From contig JARUPY010000474.1 of assembly GCA_029817715.1 (NCBI GenBank), positions 6,324,001 to 6,388,000 on the forward strand: DNA of 64,000 nucleotides. Reading direction: 5' to 3'. Positions 44,386-54,981 of this stretch are shown here, one piece after another. How positions within the stretch are numbered: the stretch's first letter is position 1; each line of letters begins with the position of its first letter. The notes below the pieces were generated by a model. It was not told the origin of the DNA, did no database searches, and saw only the letters and a list, made by a program, of their open reading frames with translations. The DNA is from Melastoma dodecandrum (Eukaryota; Streptophyta; Magnoliopsida; Myrtales; Melastomataceae). Made by a program: the position numbers and the translations under genes.

Positions 44386-44545
44386 GGACACAGAGAAATC
44401 GAAAGTTTCGAGGTTAGGGCAAGAACAAGGAAGTTTCAAGGTTAAAGATGAAGTATAAAGAAGGAGAGTCACGGTTAATGATTTTAACCAGCCTCCGAAT
44501 GCCTTTTTTTGGGAAGAAAATATTCTCCCGCCCAAAATACTCATG

Positions 44546-45171
44546 ATTTTGATTTTTCAAGATGAAAAACTGTCATTTCACGAATGACATGCATCAGAAT
44601 ATATGGGGAATATTTGTTTCCTTATTATAATAGGAAATCTGACGGTTCTGCAACGCAGAAGATGGTTTCATAATCTTCTGTTGCAAGCTTCTTCAGTGTA
44701 GAAGAGTCAAATATTATGGATATTATATCCAAAATATATTATTAGGATTATTAATTTCCTAATAGAAACGATATTGATCAGAACAAATATTTTATTTGAT
44801 TCTGATTATATCTAAATATTTTATTGGATGATCATTGATATCTCCAGACGTAAACTTCCAATTAATTGGAAATTACCAAAGTTAGATTTAAGGTATACAT
44901 ATCGTTATACCTTCTATAAGATAGATGGTGAAATTCAAGCTTCTATTGTATAGAAAGCTAAAAATTCTATCTTCTATTGTGAAGAGTACAAGTATGTACC
45001 TTCTGTAGAGTAGAAACAGAAGATTATACCTTCTATAATAAAGTGCACAAATAAATGTACCTTCTATATAATAGAGTGTAGATGATTCTACCTTCTATGA
45101 TGAAGTGTACGAAAGTGTACCTTCTGTAAGTTTTTGAAGTTCTTACTTAACTTATTGTCTTCTGAGAGACA
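44546..45171 (-). other. Spacer between pol and env-like frame
   Basis: About 0.6-0.8 kb, AT-rich, no coding sequence. Several ACCTTCTATAATATAG / ACCTTCTGTAGAGTAG-like words (44900-45135) belong to the same family as the hairpin motifs. Confidence 0.6.
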
Positions 45172-48100
45172 TTAAAGAGGATGGCAGATTCCTAATTCAC
45201 TTCTGAAAAAGAAAAATTTTTCTTTGTCCAGAGGTTTAGTAAAGATATCAGCCAATTGGTGTTCAGTGTTAATGTATTCCACACTAACAGAACCCTGTTG
45301 AACATTATCTCTCAGAAAGTGATGTCTGAGTTCGATATGCTTCGATCGAGAGTGATATACTGGGTTCTTAGCTAGGCTAATAGCACTAGTATTATCACAT
45401 TTGATCGGAATTTTTGTAAATGAGAGACCGTAGTCCTCAAGTTGTTGTTTCATCCACAGGAGTTGTGCACAGCAGCTTGCAGCTGCTATATATTCAGCTT
45501 CTGCAGTGGAGAGGGCAACAGAAGTCTGCTTCTTAGAAAACCATGAAATCAACATGTTTCCCATGAGCTGACAAGTACCACTTGTACTTTTTCTGTCTAC
45601 CTTACTTCCTGCGAAGTCTGCATCCGAATATCCGGTGAGATCAAAGTTTGATTTCTTTGAATACCAGATGCCAAGGTTTACAGAACCCTGTAGATATCTA
45701 AAGATCCTCTTAACCGCAGTCATGTGAGATTCTTTAGGTGCTGATTGAAATCTAGCACAGAGACACACACTATATAGTATGTCAGGTCTAGAAGCTGTAA
45801 GGTACAGAAGAGAACCTATCATGCTTCTGTAGAGCTTACTATCCACTTCTTTACCGTTTTCGTCTTTGTCCAATTGAGTATTTGTACCCATTGGAGTAGA
45901 CAAAGGTTTCATGCCTCCTAGGCCGAATTTCTTCAGAAGCTGCTTAGTGTACTTTTCTTGATGTAAGAATGTACCTTCTGCAGATTGCTGAATTTGTAAA
46001 CCAAGGAAGAACGTAAGTTCTCCCATCATGCTCATCTCAAACTCACTTGTCATGAGCTTGGAGAATTCATCACAGAGCGTTTCATCAGTTGATCCAAAGA
46101 TAATGTCATCGACATAGATCTGGACAACAATGAGATGATTGCTTCTGTGTTTGAGAAAGAGAGTAGTATCTACTCTTCCTCTATTGTAGCCCTTTTCGAC
46201 AAGGAAGGTGCTAAGTCTCTCATACCATGCTCTAGGAGCCTGTTTAAGACCATATAGAGCTCTGGAGAGTTTATAGACGTAGTTTCTGTGTTGCAGATCC
46301 TCGAAACCAGGAGGTTGACTTACATAGACCTCTTCCTTGATTTCTCCATTGAGGAATGCACTTTTTACGTCCATTTGGTACAACTTAAAGTTGTTAAAAC
46401 ATGCATAGGCTAATAACATTCGTATTGCCTCGAGTCGAGCTACAGGAGCAAATGTCTCATCAAAGTCGATACCCTCCTGTTGAGAGTATCCCTTAGCAAC
46501 GAGTCGGGCCTTGTTCCTCATAATAATGCCGGACTCATTTAGTTTGTTCCTGAAGATCCATTTAGTTCCAATGATGGAACGATTGTCAGGTTTAGGAACA
46601 AGTGACCACACTTTGTTCCTTTCGAATTGATCAAGCTCCTCTTGCATAGCAAGTATCCAATCTGGATCTTTTATAGCTTCATCGATATTCTCTGGCTCTT
46701 TCTGTGATAGAAAAGCCGAGTGTTCATAGAAGGCGTTTACAGAACGTCTTGTCTGTATGCCTCTGTTAAGATCTCCTATGACTTGGTGTATAGGATGCCG
46801 TCTTTGATAAAGAGCAGGTGCTCTAATATCACTTTGCTGATTATTCTGAGAATATTCTTCAGAATTATCATTCGTTTGTTCAAGGTTATTTTTAGACTCT
46901 TGAACAGAAGGTTCACCCTTCTCTTTCGTAGAGGGTGGAGTTTCTACAGAATCTTCTGTAGGTTCTAGAGATATAACATCTCTTGTATTGATAGTAGGAA
47001 GGTCATTAATTTTTACATTAATAGACTCCTCTATAGTAGAAGTTCTTTTGTTTAGAACTCTATAAGCTTTGCTAGACAAAGAGTATCCAAGAAAGATGCC
47101 CTCATCTGTCTTAGCTTCGAACTTTCCCAAATTATCCTTAGAAGGTCTCAAGATAAAACATGGACTTCCAAAGGAGTAGAAATAGGATATGTTCGGTTTT
47201 CTCCCCCTGTATAGTTGATAGGGAGTTTTCTCAAGTATGGGTCTAAGTAGAACCCTATTTGATATGTAGCATGCTGTATTAACAGCTTCTGCCCATAGGT
47301 TCTGTGGAGCAGAGCTCTCACACATCATGGTTCTAGTCATGTCTATTAGAGTTCTATTTTTCCGTTCTGCTACTCCATTCTGTTGAGGAGTATAAGGAGC
47401 AGAAAAATTGTGATCGATACCATGTTCGTCACTGAAAGTAGCGAAGTCATGGTTTTCAAACTCAGTACCATGATCCATTCTTATAGCTTTTATAGAAGAT
47501 CCAATTTCATTCTGTAGTTTCTTAGCTAGCTTAATGAAAGTTTCAAAAGCATCGCTTTTGTGAGTTAGAAATTTAACCCACGTGTATCTAGAGTAGTCAT
47601 CAACTACAACTAGACAGTACCTTCTACCGTCGACACTCTGAACTCTAGTAGGCCCGAATAGATCCATATGTAGAAGTTCAAGAGGTTGAGAAGTAGAAAC
47701 TTCATTCTTGGATTTGAATGAAGATTTAGTTTGTTTTCCAAGTGAACATGCTTCACAGAAGTTGTCATGCTCAAAACGGATATTGGGTAATCCCTTAACC
47801 AAATCCTTTTTCACAAGCTTGGATAACAATTTGAAGTTGGAGTGTCCCATCCTTCTATGCCATAGTAGGCTTTCATCTTTGACTGTCAGAAGGCAGTTTT
47901 CTGTAGTACATAAGCTATTCTGAGTCAAGGTATAGATGTTCCTCTTACGAGTCCCAATGAAGTGAACTTCATTGTTCAGGATTCCGGAACACTTGTCTTG
48001 ATCAAAAGTTATTTTATAACCTTTGTCACAAAGCTGGCTAATGCTCAGCAAATTATGTTTGAGTTCTGTAACCAACAGAACCTCATCGATGACCATGGAG

Positions 48101-48843
48101 TCAGAACTTCCAATGGTACCTTTGCCAATGACAGAGCCTTTGCTATTGTCACCGAATTTAACCGACCCTCCACATTGTAGAGTCGGTTGAGAGAATTTGG
48201 ATGGGTCTCCGGTCATGTGCCTGGAGCATCCACTATCCACATACCATTCACTTTCTGTTTGAAAGCAGGTATTAAGTTCATTTTGAGTTTCTGTGTGAGT
48301 TGTGAGGCACATTTGTGCTTCCTCATCATCAGAATCATCAAGTTCTGCCCAAGAAGCTATTGCTTTCTTGAACTTGTGTTTAGGAGAAGGTTTCTCCTTT
48401 TCTTTAAGTAAAGGACATTCTATACTGTAATGCCCTTTCTTTTTGCATTTATAACATGTGACCGATTTTGGGTCCATGTGATTTTGGCTTTTCTTATTAA
48501 AGCGCTTTTTGGAGGCGAACCGCAAAAGGCGTTTAGCTATCATTGCGAGTTCATCATCCGAATCAGCTTCTGCTTCATCATCTGAACCTTCTGTAGGTTC
48601 TTCTGATGTTCTGAAAGCTACAGGTGCTCTCTTTATATCAGGTTGAGTGGATCTTTCCATCTCATACGAGATTAAGGAGCTCATCAATTGATCTAGTCGA
48701 AGAGTAGATAGGTCTTTAGCTTCCTCTATAGCCATTTTCTTGGCTTCCCATGATTTGGGTAGAGTACGCAGAACCTTTCGAACTAGTTCAGAATTTTGAT
48801 AGGTTTTGCCCAGATGAGTTAGGGCATCAACTAGAAGGTTAAG
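45172..48843 (-). CDS. Sirevirus gag C-terminus and complete pol
   Basis: Single frame without stops from the codon after the gag TAG (48844-48846) to the TAA at 45172; the first ATG is at 48735, giving 1187 codons. Counted from that ATG: zinc knuckle [14 protein letters not shown] (94-107); protease [11 protein letters not shown] (D167-S-G); GAG-pre-integrase and HHCC (about 290-330); integrase D358 (MDLFGP), D421 (RMDHGTEF, where Ser is more usual before D), E457; RT with [10 protein letters not shown] and the YVDD box at 874-877; RNase H with [25 protein letters not shown] and [13 protein letters not shown] to the end. All catalytic residues are present. The order PR-INT-RT-RNase H defines Ty1/copia. 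Confidence 0.93.
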   Translation of the reverse strand, partial: LNLLVDALTHLGKTYQNSELVRKVLRTLPKSWEAKKMAIEEAKDLSTLRLDQLMSSLISYEMERSTQPDIKRAPVAFRTSEEPTEGSDDEAEADSDDELAMIAKRLLRFASKKRFNKKSQNHMDPKSVTCYKCKKKGHYSIECPLLKEKEKPSPKHKFKKAIASWAELDDSDDEEAQMCLTTHTETQNELNTCFQTESEWYVDSGCSRHMTGDPSKFSQPTLQCGGSVKFGDNSKGSVIGKGTIGSSDSMVIDEVLLVTELKHNLLSISQLCDKGYKITFDQDKCSGILNNEVHFIGTRKRNIYTLTQNSLCTTENCLLTVKDESLLWHRRMGHSNFKLLSKLVKKDLVKGLPNIRFEHDNFCEACSLGKQTKSSFKSKNEVSTSQPLELLHMDLFGPTRVQSVDGRRYCLVVVDDYSRYTWVKFLTHKSDAFETFIKLAKKLQNEIGSSIKAIRMDHGTEFENHDFATFSDEHGIDHNFSAPYTPQQNGVAERKNRTLIDMTRTMMCESSAPQNLWAEAVNTACYISNRVLLRPILEKTPYQLYRGRKPNISYFYSFGSPCFILRPSKDNLGKFEAKTDEGIFLGYSLSSKAYRVLNKRTSTIEESINVKINDLPTINTRDVISLEPTEDSVETPPSTKEKGEPSVQESKNNLEQTNDNSEEYSQNNQQSDIRAPALYQRRHPIHQVIGDLNRGIQTRRSVNAFYEHSAFLSQKEPENIDEAIKDPDWILAMQEELDQFERNKVWSLVPKPDNRSIIGTKWIFRNKLNESGIIMRNKARLVAKGYSQQEGIDFDETFAPVARLEAIRMLLAYACFNNFKLYQMDVKSAFLNGEIKEEVYVSQPPGFEDLQHRNYVYKLSRALYGLKQAPRAWYERLSTFLVEKGYNRGRVDTTLFLKHRSNHLIVVQIYVDDIIFGSTDETLCDEFSKLMTSEFEMSMMGELTFFLGLQIQQSAEGTFLHQEKYTKQLLKKFGLGGMKPLSTPMGTNTQLDKDENGKEVDSKLYRSMIGSLLYLTASRPDILYSVCLCARFQSAPKESHMTAVKRIFRYLQGSVNLGIWYSKKSNFDLTGYSDADFAGSKVDRKSTSGTCQLMGNMLISWFSKKQTSVALSTAEAEYIAAASCCAQLLWMKQQLEDYGLSFTKIPIKCDNTSAISLAKNPVYHSRSKHIELRHHFLRDNVQQGSVSVEYINTEHQLADIFTKPLDKEKFFFFRSELGICHPL

Positions 48844-49281
48844 TCTCTAGAACATCTGTTCTACAGATTCATCAGCCTTCATAGTGAAATTTTCATATTG
48901 GTGAATTAAGAAATTCACCTTAGTTTCTCTTATCTGGTCTGTCCCAATATACATGGTGACAAGTTTATCCCAGATTTCCTTGCCCGAAGTGCAAGTTGAA
49001 ACTTTGACAAGTTCACCTTTAGACATAGCATTGAACATCAAATACTTTGCCGTTTTAGTGAGTCGTCTGATCTTAAGGTATTCCCGTGTAGGATGACCTT
49101 CTCGATCAAATCGTTGGTTCTCAGGTATAGAAGGTGGACCATCTTCTATATAAGACCATAAGTCTTCGTCAATAGCATCAACGAATGCGCTCATTCGAAT
49201 TTTCCAATAGGAAAAATTCTTACCATCGAAAATGGGAGGATTCCCAACATGTGGTTTGGGCACATTATAGTTTTCAGCCAT
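48844..49281 (-). CDS. Sirevirus gag N-terminus, ending at an in-frame TAG
   Basis: 144 codons from ATG at 49281. [20 protein letters not shown] is the copia gag start and [20 protein letters not shown] with [16 protein letters not shown] follows normally. TAG at 48844-48846 (context TTC TAG AGA) interrupts it, and the same frame continues [16 protein letters not shown] into the frame described above. It is a single nonsense change in an otherwise intact frame, so gag-pol would be made only by readthrough or by a related helper copy. Confidence 0.9.
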
Positions 49282-49915
49282 TTGTTCAATTCGTATAGAG
49301 TAGGACTTCTATAGAACAGAACGTTTGACGAGTATAACCTCAACAAAGAAGCAAGCTTCTGTTGGGTAGAAGTCGGTCGTCAAGTTAACAATCAGGCCTC
49401 TGTTAAACAGAGCACGAGTGTCAATATGACAGAACTGAGAATTTACTTTCAGGTGGCAGTTTTTGAATTCTCGCAGAGCAGCAAGCTTCTGCAGAACATA
49501 AACAAAATGCCAAATGTGATATTTACAGAAAGTATGCTTCTGTAGAATGTACCGTATGCTTCTACAAAGTAGAGCAACAAATCGTTTCTCACAGAACAAG
49601 GTGCTTCTGTGGAACAGAGGTTAAATTCTGATAGAGCGTAAGCTTCTACAGAATAGAACCAAGTAGATTTTCACAGAGCTTAAAGCTTCTGTGCAGTAGC
49701 GGGTTGATTCTGATAGAGCGTAGGCTTCTACAGAATAGAACCAAGTAGCTTTTCACAGAGCTTAAAGCTTCTGTGCAGTAGCGGGTTAATTCTGATAGAG
49801 CGGCTTCTACAGAATAGCAACAGTCACAGAGCTAAGAGCTTCTGTGGAGAAGAGTGTGTAGCTGGAAAGAGCTTTTCAAGGATCTACAACAAGCTGTTAA
49901 GCCTCTGTTGAACCC
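49282..49915 (-). other. Sirevirus leader, with hairpin motifs
   Basis: About 630 bases between primer site and gag, without coding. Hairpins of the family recur: TAGAGC...GCTTCTA (49632-49648), CACAGAGCT...AGCTTCTGTG (49672-49693), a second pair of each at about 49715-49775, and one at about 49825-49845. Such a place is where packaging and dimer signals usually lie. Confidence 0.75.
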
Positions 49916-49927
49916 GCTCTGATACCA
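49916..49927 (-). promoter_or_regulatory. Sirevirus primer-binding site
   Basis: On minus TGGTATCAGAGC, an exact tRNA-Met complement, two bases after the 5' LTR. Confidence 0.92.
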
Positions 49928-50214
49928 ATTCTTACACTAAGAGGGGGGGTGAATTAGTGTTAATCTCCAATTTCGGATTTTAACGCTTTTTCGTTTTACC
50001 CCGCAGCGGAAGAAAGCTTCTGTTAAACAGAACCATAGATAGGTTTCTATACAACAGAACGTTCAAGTGTGTTCGCAATTTGTTTGATTGGACACAAGGA
50101 TTTTTATAGTGGTTCAGCAAATTGCTTACGTCCACTCTTCACCCAGATATTTGGATGGTTTCCACTCAAATGTATCTCAGTACAAATTACACAAGTGATA
50201 GCAACTAAAAGCAG

Positions 50215-51070
50215 ACCCGTAGGTTCTGTACAATAGAGGCTTGAGTGGCAGAGCACAGACCAGAAGGTTCTGTACCGTAGAGGTTTGTTACGTAGCACAA
50301 ACCCGAAGGTTCTGTACTATAGTAACTTAGGCTCAATACAGACCAGAAGGTTCTGTATCGTAGTGAGTTCGGCACAACACAGACCACAGGGTTCTGTGTC
50401 AAAGAAACTTAGGCACAACACAGATCAGAGGATTCTGTGTCGAAGTATCTTAGGCACAACACATATCAGAGATTCTGTGTCGAAGTATCTTAGGCACAAC
50501 ACAGATCAGAGGATTATGTGTCGAAGTATCTTAGGCACAACACAGACCAGAGGGTTCTGTGTCGAAGAAGGTTTGGCACAACACAGACCAGAAGGTTCTG
50601 TGTCGAAGAAGGTAAGCACGACACTGACCAGAAGGTTCTGTGTCGAAGAAGGTAAGGCACAATACTGACCAGAAGGTTCTGTGTCAGACGTGTTAACCTT
50701 CTATAGCACAGATCAAGAGATTCTGTACTGTAAGCGTCAACCTTCTACAGAACAGATCCAAGTATCACAGAAGGTATAGCACAGACCGTAAGGTTCTGTA
50801 CCGAGTATGTCAATCCACAACAGAAGGTTCTGTATAGGAAAATGACTTAGTTTGAGAAGCACAGATCTAAAAGATTCTGTACCAAGGGTAGTCGACCTTC
50901 TACTGAACAGACCGTGAGGTTCTGTAGCAAAAGTGACAAGGAAAGTGTATGCACAGACCCGTAGGGTTCTGTACTACAGAGAGTTGTACAGACCGTAAGG
51001 TTCTGCACTAAAGTAGATTCAGACCTTACGGTTCTGCTCTACAGAGGGTTGTACAGATCCGAAGATTCTG
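50215..51070. repeat. Hairpin array in the 5' LTR
   Basis: Same array as at 39640-40500, with the same units in the same order and a few single changes plus one 7-base loss near 50763. It lies downstream of the TATA box, so it would be in the element RNA. Confidence 0.85.
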
Positions 51071-51199
51071 CACTACAGGAGGTTGCACGCGTTAACGTGA
51101 CTAACAAGGTAGCAAGTGCGCAATCCCTCAAGGATAACGACTTCGTGGCGTACCCCACGCGAGTACGTAGCGAACCCTACGCAAGTAGACAACGTTCCC

Positions 51200-51415
51200 T
51201 TTGTCTTAGGGTGGACAACGTATCCTTTGTCCTAGGATGAACAGCGTGCCCTCTGTCCTGGGGTGACAGCCTTCCTCCTGTCCTGAGGTGACAGCCTTCC
51301 TCCTGTCCTGAGGTTGAACAGCGTTCCCTCTGTTCTGGGGTGACAGCCTTCCTCTTGTCCTGAGGTGACAGCCTTCCTCCTGTCCTGAGGTGACAGCCTT
51401 CCTCTTGTCCTGAGG
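51200..51415. repeat. 25-bp minisatellite, 5' LTR
   Basis: About nine units of the TGACAGCCTTCCTCCTGTCC type, against about six in the 3' LTR. Frames running through it (Gln/Glu/Gly/Arg-rich on minus) are repeat translations, not genes. Confidence 0.85.
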
Positions 51416-51760
51416 TTCCTGCACACAGAGCTCTACACAAAAGAAGCTGGTTAGTCCCTCACCTTCTGTGCTTCCGAGGTTCAGCCCTTCTCTCCGACCC
51501 GCTGCACGTTGATCACACGACCTCCAGCCGTGCCTCCAGCCAACGTATCCTGCAGCTTCCAGTCGAGTCCCTCGAGCCCCCGAGTCACTCTCCCAAAAGG
51601 TTTTACCAACGATGCAGCTTCCGCCGGTAGTGCTCCTCGTGTGACTAACTCGAACGAATGAAAGAACTAAAGCTCAAGCACACGCTCTCTCTGATCAGAA
51701 TGGGATGAAGGAAAAATGAATGTTGTCTGTGTGTTGTGTTATGAATGGGAGAGAGCATGG

Positions 51761-51769
51761 CCTTTTATA
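51761..51769 (-). promoter_or_regulatory. Sirevirus promoter TATA box
   Basis: TATAAAAGG on minus in 5' LTR, the best TATA consensus of the LTR. The RNA would start near 51730, so U3 is about 700 bases and the rest of the LTR is transcribed. Confidence 0.75.
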
Positions 51770-52475
51770 CATAAAGCCTAAGAAGAAAATATAAATGGGA
51801 AAAGATAAAAACGAAATCTGCAAAACAAGAAATTAAAAGTTAGTTTACAAAATAGATAAAATGATATACACGTGCATACATTCAGCAAGGAAGATAATCA
51901 TATCAAAATAAAATAAGAATATGATAGTTTCCCTAAATAATGCAGCACAGAAGGTATTGCAGAAGGTTCTGCTTGATAGCCTTCTCCAGATGGAAATAAT
52001 CGAAGATTTATTTCCATTGGTGTAATAATTCATTCCATCCTGATAAAGATACACATGAGAATGTATCTGGACAGGTGGTGGTGATTGGCAACCAAATAAC
52101 GGTCATATAGAGGTCGTAAGAGCTTACAGAAGCCTGAAGACCAACTAGTAGAACCTTTCCATAAATAGAGATCTCATTTCCTTCTATAAGAAATATTATC
52201 TCCAATATGATTATTTGGAAACCAAATCGTGGTAATTTGATCAGATAAATATCTTAATCAAATTAAGCATATTTCGTAATTAAATAATTGAAAATTAATC
52301 ATTTAATTACAAAAATAATTCTTACAAGAAGTCCTTAATAATATAAGCTTATGTAGAATAGAATGTTTGACCTTCTGTAGTACAGAGGGTCAGACTCATC
52401 ATCAAAGCCAAGAATGTTCGACCTTCTGTGGTACAGAGGTCTGGCTCATCATCAAAACCTTTTCCAACATTCCTT

Positions 52476-53373
52476 TCACCTAAAAGCTAACAATTACGTG
52501 AAGGGTTTCAACCCTATATATGCATTGGCCTAGGCCTTTCTTCACCAGGCGTGGGACTATTTCCCAACATGGGGGTGTTGTGAATTTATTTTATATTATC
52601 ATATTGTAAAAATTAAAGGCACAATAAGATGACCGTTCGTATCACTTAACATGATTTCGAGTCCAAAACTCCTAAAATGGAACAGTTTTCGACGTTGGTC
52701 AGAACCACACATAAGAAGACATAAAGAAATCGAAATCCCTGGACATGTATTGGTTTTCCTGGGTTAAAGCATTCTTTTAAAACTAAGCTGGACCTGTCAA
52801 AGTTTTTCAAAAAGAAAAACTGACACGTTTTCGACACAGATGCCTTCGATGGTATGCGCATGGACCTCGCCTGATTCTTCTCGTTTCTTCATTCTTTGAG
52901 CTTTTTGATCACTTCACATGCGTCGCCTTCAGCTCCCCAAAGAAATCGTAGATGACAGATGAGGACCCAAGGAAGTATAGAGGGATCAACTCCACTGCTG
53001 CTTTTCGAGCACCGAGGGGTCAACCACACGGCAGCAGACGGCGAAACTCGGATCGCCGCCACGATTCCGATGCACGTACAGCTACGTCCGCATCGCTGCT
53101 GATGGAGTTCGTGGCGAGGATGGATCAGCCGGTCGATGTGGTCTAGGTTCTTTCTGACAAGGACAAGTTCACTTCCGAGGTTGTTTAATCTTAAAAGAAT
53201 TGTGCAATTAAAATTAGTGTGATATAATAACTTACAGTAAGGCAAACAGCTTGCGAGAATCAACTCTCCATCCTATAAAAAAAACGTAAATTATTTTGCG
53301 ACGCGATTAATACAATGCTGTTTGTTATCGATTTCTGCTCCCAAAAGTTTTGTCCATCTTCTGCCCCAATCAA
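52476..53373. other. No gene recognised
   Basis: The first about 90 bases (CTTCACCAGGCGTGGGACTA and TTTCCCAACATGGGG near 52540-52570) look like an LTR end of another element, unpaired here. The remainder up to the DIR1-like promoter has short open frames on both strands without family signals. Confidence 0.45.
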
Positions 53374-53380
53374 TATATAA
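53374..53380 (+). promoter_or_regulatory. TATA box of the DIR1-like gene
   Basis: TATATAA lies 89 bases before the ATG at 53469, which leaves room for a leader of about 60 bases. Confidence 0.65.
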
Positions 53381-53468
53381 ACCAATGTCTAATCTCACCT
53401 CGACATTCATACTCTAAGATTAAACAAAGAGAGAGAGAAAACAAACGACATTCTAGCTAAAGATCAGG

Positions 53469-53780
53469 ATGGAGAAGTTCTCCCGCACCGAAATCATGAA
53501 GATGGTCGCGGTATCTGCTGTCGTAGTGGCAATCTTTGCCCTTGTCGCGGAAGCTGATCTATGTGGTGTGAGCACACAGGGACTGGCGAAGTGCATGCCG
53601 GCCGTGCAGGGGACGAATCCCCCTAAACCTACCCCGGATTGCTGCAACGAGCTGAAAAAGGCCAACTTCACCTGCCTGTGCAGCTTGAAGGAAACCCCGG
53701 AGATTACGAAATTGGGGATCGACGTGAAGCTCGCCCAACAGCTGCCCAAAAAGTGCAACCTCGGCTCCGTTCATTGCTGA
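53469..53780 (+). CDS. DIR1-like (type 2-like) lipid-transfer protein
   Basis: A 103-residue secreted protein without intron. Residues 1-29 form a signal peptide (hydrophobic run AVSAVVVAIFALVAEA) and the mature part starts near DLCGV. Eight cysteines at 32, 42, 58, 59, 69, 71, 96 and 103 give the C-C-CC-CxC-C-C pattern of non-specific lipid-transfer proteins. The text CMPAVQGTNPPKPTPDCC and TCLC with a PxxP (51-54) resembles DIR1, the apoplastic lipid-binding protein of systemic acquired resistance in Arabidopsis; length is that of DIR1. It acts outside the cell or in the secretory path. Role in defence is inference from family only. A damaged fragment of a second copy lies 1.1 kb downstream. 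Confidence 0.93.
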   Translation: MEKFSRTEIMKMVAVSAVVVAIFALVAEADLCGVSTQGLAKCMPAVQGTNPPKPTPDCCNELKKANFTCLCSLKETPEITKLGIDVKLAQQLPKKCNLGSVHC

Positions 53781-54891
53781 TTGATCCACAGGCACATCCA
53801 CCTTACAATTACCTCTCCAACAGACAGATAAGAAAAACTGACTTACGACGAATAATGTTCTGCCAGACATCGTCTGGTCGAGCACCTTGTGTTTCCAGTA
53901 ATGGCTATCTACGCTTAGTTTTCCGGGATGATCTCGAGTCATAGACAACTCGAGATACCTGGTAGTTTACGTCTTGTTCGTAATAAGCCTGGCTTGTAGT
54001 CGCGGAAGGACTGCCCTTCCGTTGGTCAGCCCCGCAAAATCGACATGTACTCGGTTTCGATTTCAAAATTTTAGTTACTTCTTGAATAATTTTCCCAGAG
54101 CATCCTTCCTCAGCCCCCCATTCACGTTCTATACATGTTTGGTGATATGCAGGTAGACAAAACAAGTTATTATCAAGATAATCATATAATACTCTCATCA
54201 AATTTGCTATTGAATACGAATTCCTCAATTAGTTTTAATTTATTCGATATAAGTTCTTTTAAATCTTTTTTCTTCTATCTACATAATTTTTTTATTCCGT
54301 CAAAGTTATATTAAAGAACGCGACGGGGACACATATCAAACAACCCAAGACAAAAGTGATTATCAAACACAAGAGAATTGTATCGCGAAAAAAATTAATA
54401 ACTTACCCAATTAAGTAATAGGGTGGACTTATAACATCACAGATATTCCACTCTCTTCAAACATTCATATTTTGATTTGAAAATAAGTGAACCGAATGCT
54501 AAATAAGGTTTTCTCCTTCATTTTAGATGTGTTCTAAGTCCACCCTAGCCACAAGACTTGACCTGGGAGTTCATCGATGGAGGCGCTCGTAGTATTCATG
54601 TGCATATTGTGTTTGACGCTGTCGAGGTAACGACACGCGTTTGTGCCCCGGGGATTGCTTTGTGGGCACATAAACCCAAACAGGAGGAAAGGGAGATACA
54701 CAAGGCGAGTTCATCGATGATGTCTCGCCGGAGATCGAATATGCATTGGAAACAGCTTGCCTTAGTCCTTGTTGATCGTCATCAAAATCAACTCCCAATA
54801 ATTTGTCTTTGTGGTTAGGCCTAATTCGTCTAAATAAATCCGACAGCCTATGGTGTGTTTGATAGAAATTTATATTTTAGGTGCATTAGTC
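53781..54891. other. No gene recognised
   Basis: Probable 3' UTR of the DIR1-like gene at the start. The rest is AT-rich with short open frames and no family signal. Confidence 0.45.
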
Positions 54892-54981
54892 GAAAGTCAA
54901 CAGTTATTCGGCCTGAGCTACGCCAGCCCGGCGACGTGCCTGCCGGCGGTTCAACTGCCCAACCCGGCGGACCTGACCACA
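54892..54981 (+). pseudogene. Fragment of a second DIR1-like gene
   Basis: A GC-rich 90-base island in AT-rich DNA. The reading QQLFGLSYASPATCLPAVQL followed by PNPADLTT matches residues 28-57 of the neighbouring protein (LCGVSTQGLAKCMPAVQ and so on). The first cysteine has become Phe and similarity stops just before the CC pair. No signal peptide in frame. It is a remnant of a local duplication. Confidence 0.6.

Larger units (their letters stand above)
39355..52469 (-). mobile_element. Sirevirus-like Ty1/copia element (13.1 kb), young and nearly intact
   Basis: Minus-strand element with LTRs 49930-52469 (5') and 39355-41824 (3'), tRNA-Met primer site 49916-49927, leader, gag, pol, an env-like frame after pol and a purine tract, flanked by TTCCTT. 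Very long LTRs and an extra frame between pol and the 3' LTR are the marks of Sireviruses. By eye the LTRs differ by about two dozen substitutions in about 2460 aligned bases plus one minisatellite difference, so the insertion is recent. Only two in-frame TAG codons (one in gag, one in env-like) break coding. Confidence 0.92.
49930..52469 (-). repeat. Sirevirus 5' LTR
   Basis: 2540 bases, same organisation as the 3' LTR: U3 from 52469 down to the TATA box, then the transcribed part with the minisatellite and hairpin array down to 49930. The inner end reads AGTGTAAGA on minus, so the terminal CA is GA here (49930-49931 TC on plus), unlike the intact 3' copy. Confidence 0.93.

Noticed and set aside
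43192..44458. Plus-strand open frames of 103-186 codons
   Set aside because: They are antisense to the Sirevirus env-like frame, whose codon structure explains them.
44386..44544. Upstream ATG of the env-like frame with a hydrophobic stretch as a signal peptide
   Set aside because: The stretch begins after about 20 polar residues and the ATG at 44385 has the better context; no evidence for use of the upstream start.
45172..45180. Stop-codon suppression between pol and env-like frame as in SIRE1
   Set aside because: Pol ends in TAA and the env-like start lies about 0.8 kb downstream, so readthrough cannot join them.
51177..51440. Minus-strand frames of 64-87 codons rich in Gln, Glu, Gly and Arg
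   Set aside because: They are three frames of the 25-bp minisatellite and change with its copy number.
52952..53263. Plus 64-codon and minus 124-codon frames upstream of the DIR1-like gene
   Set aside because: A GC-rich patch gives long frames on both strands; no family signal, no promoter or splice sites.
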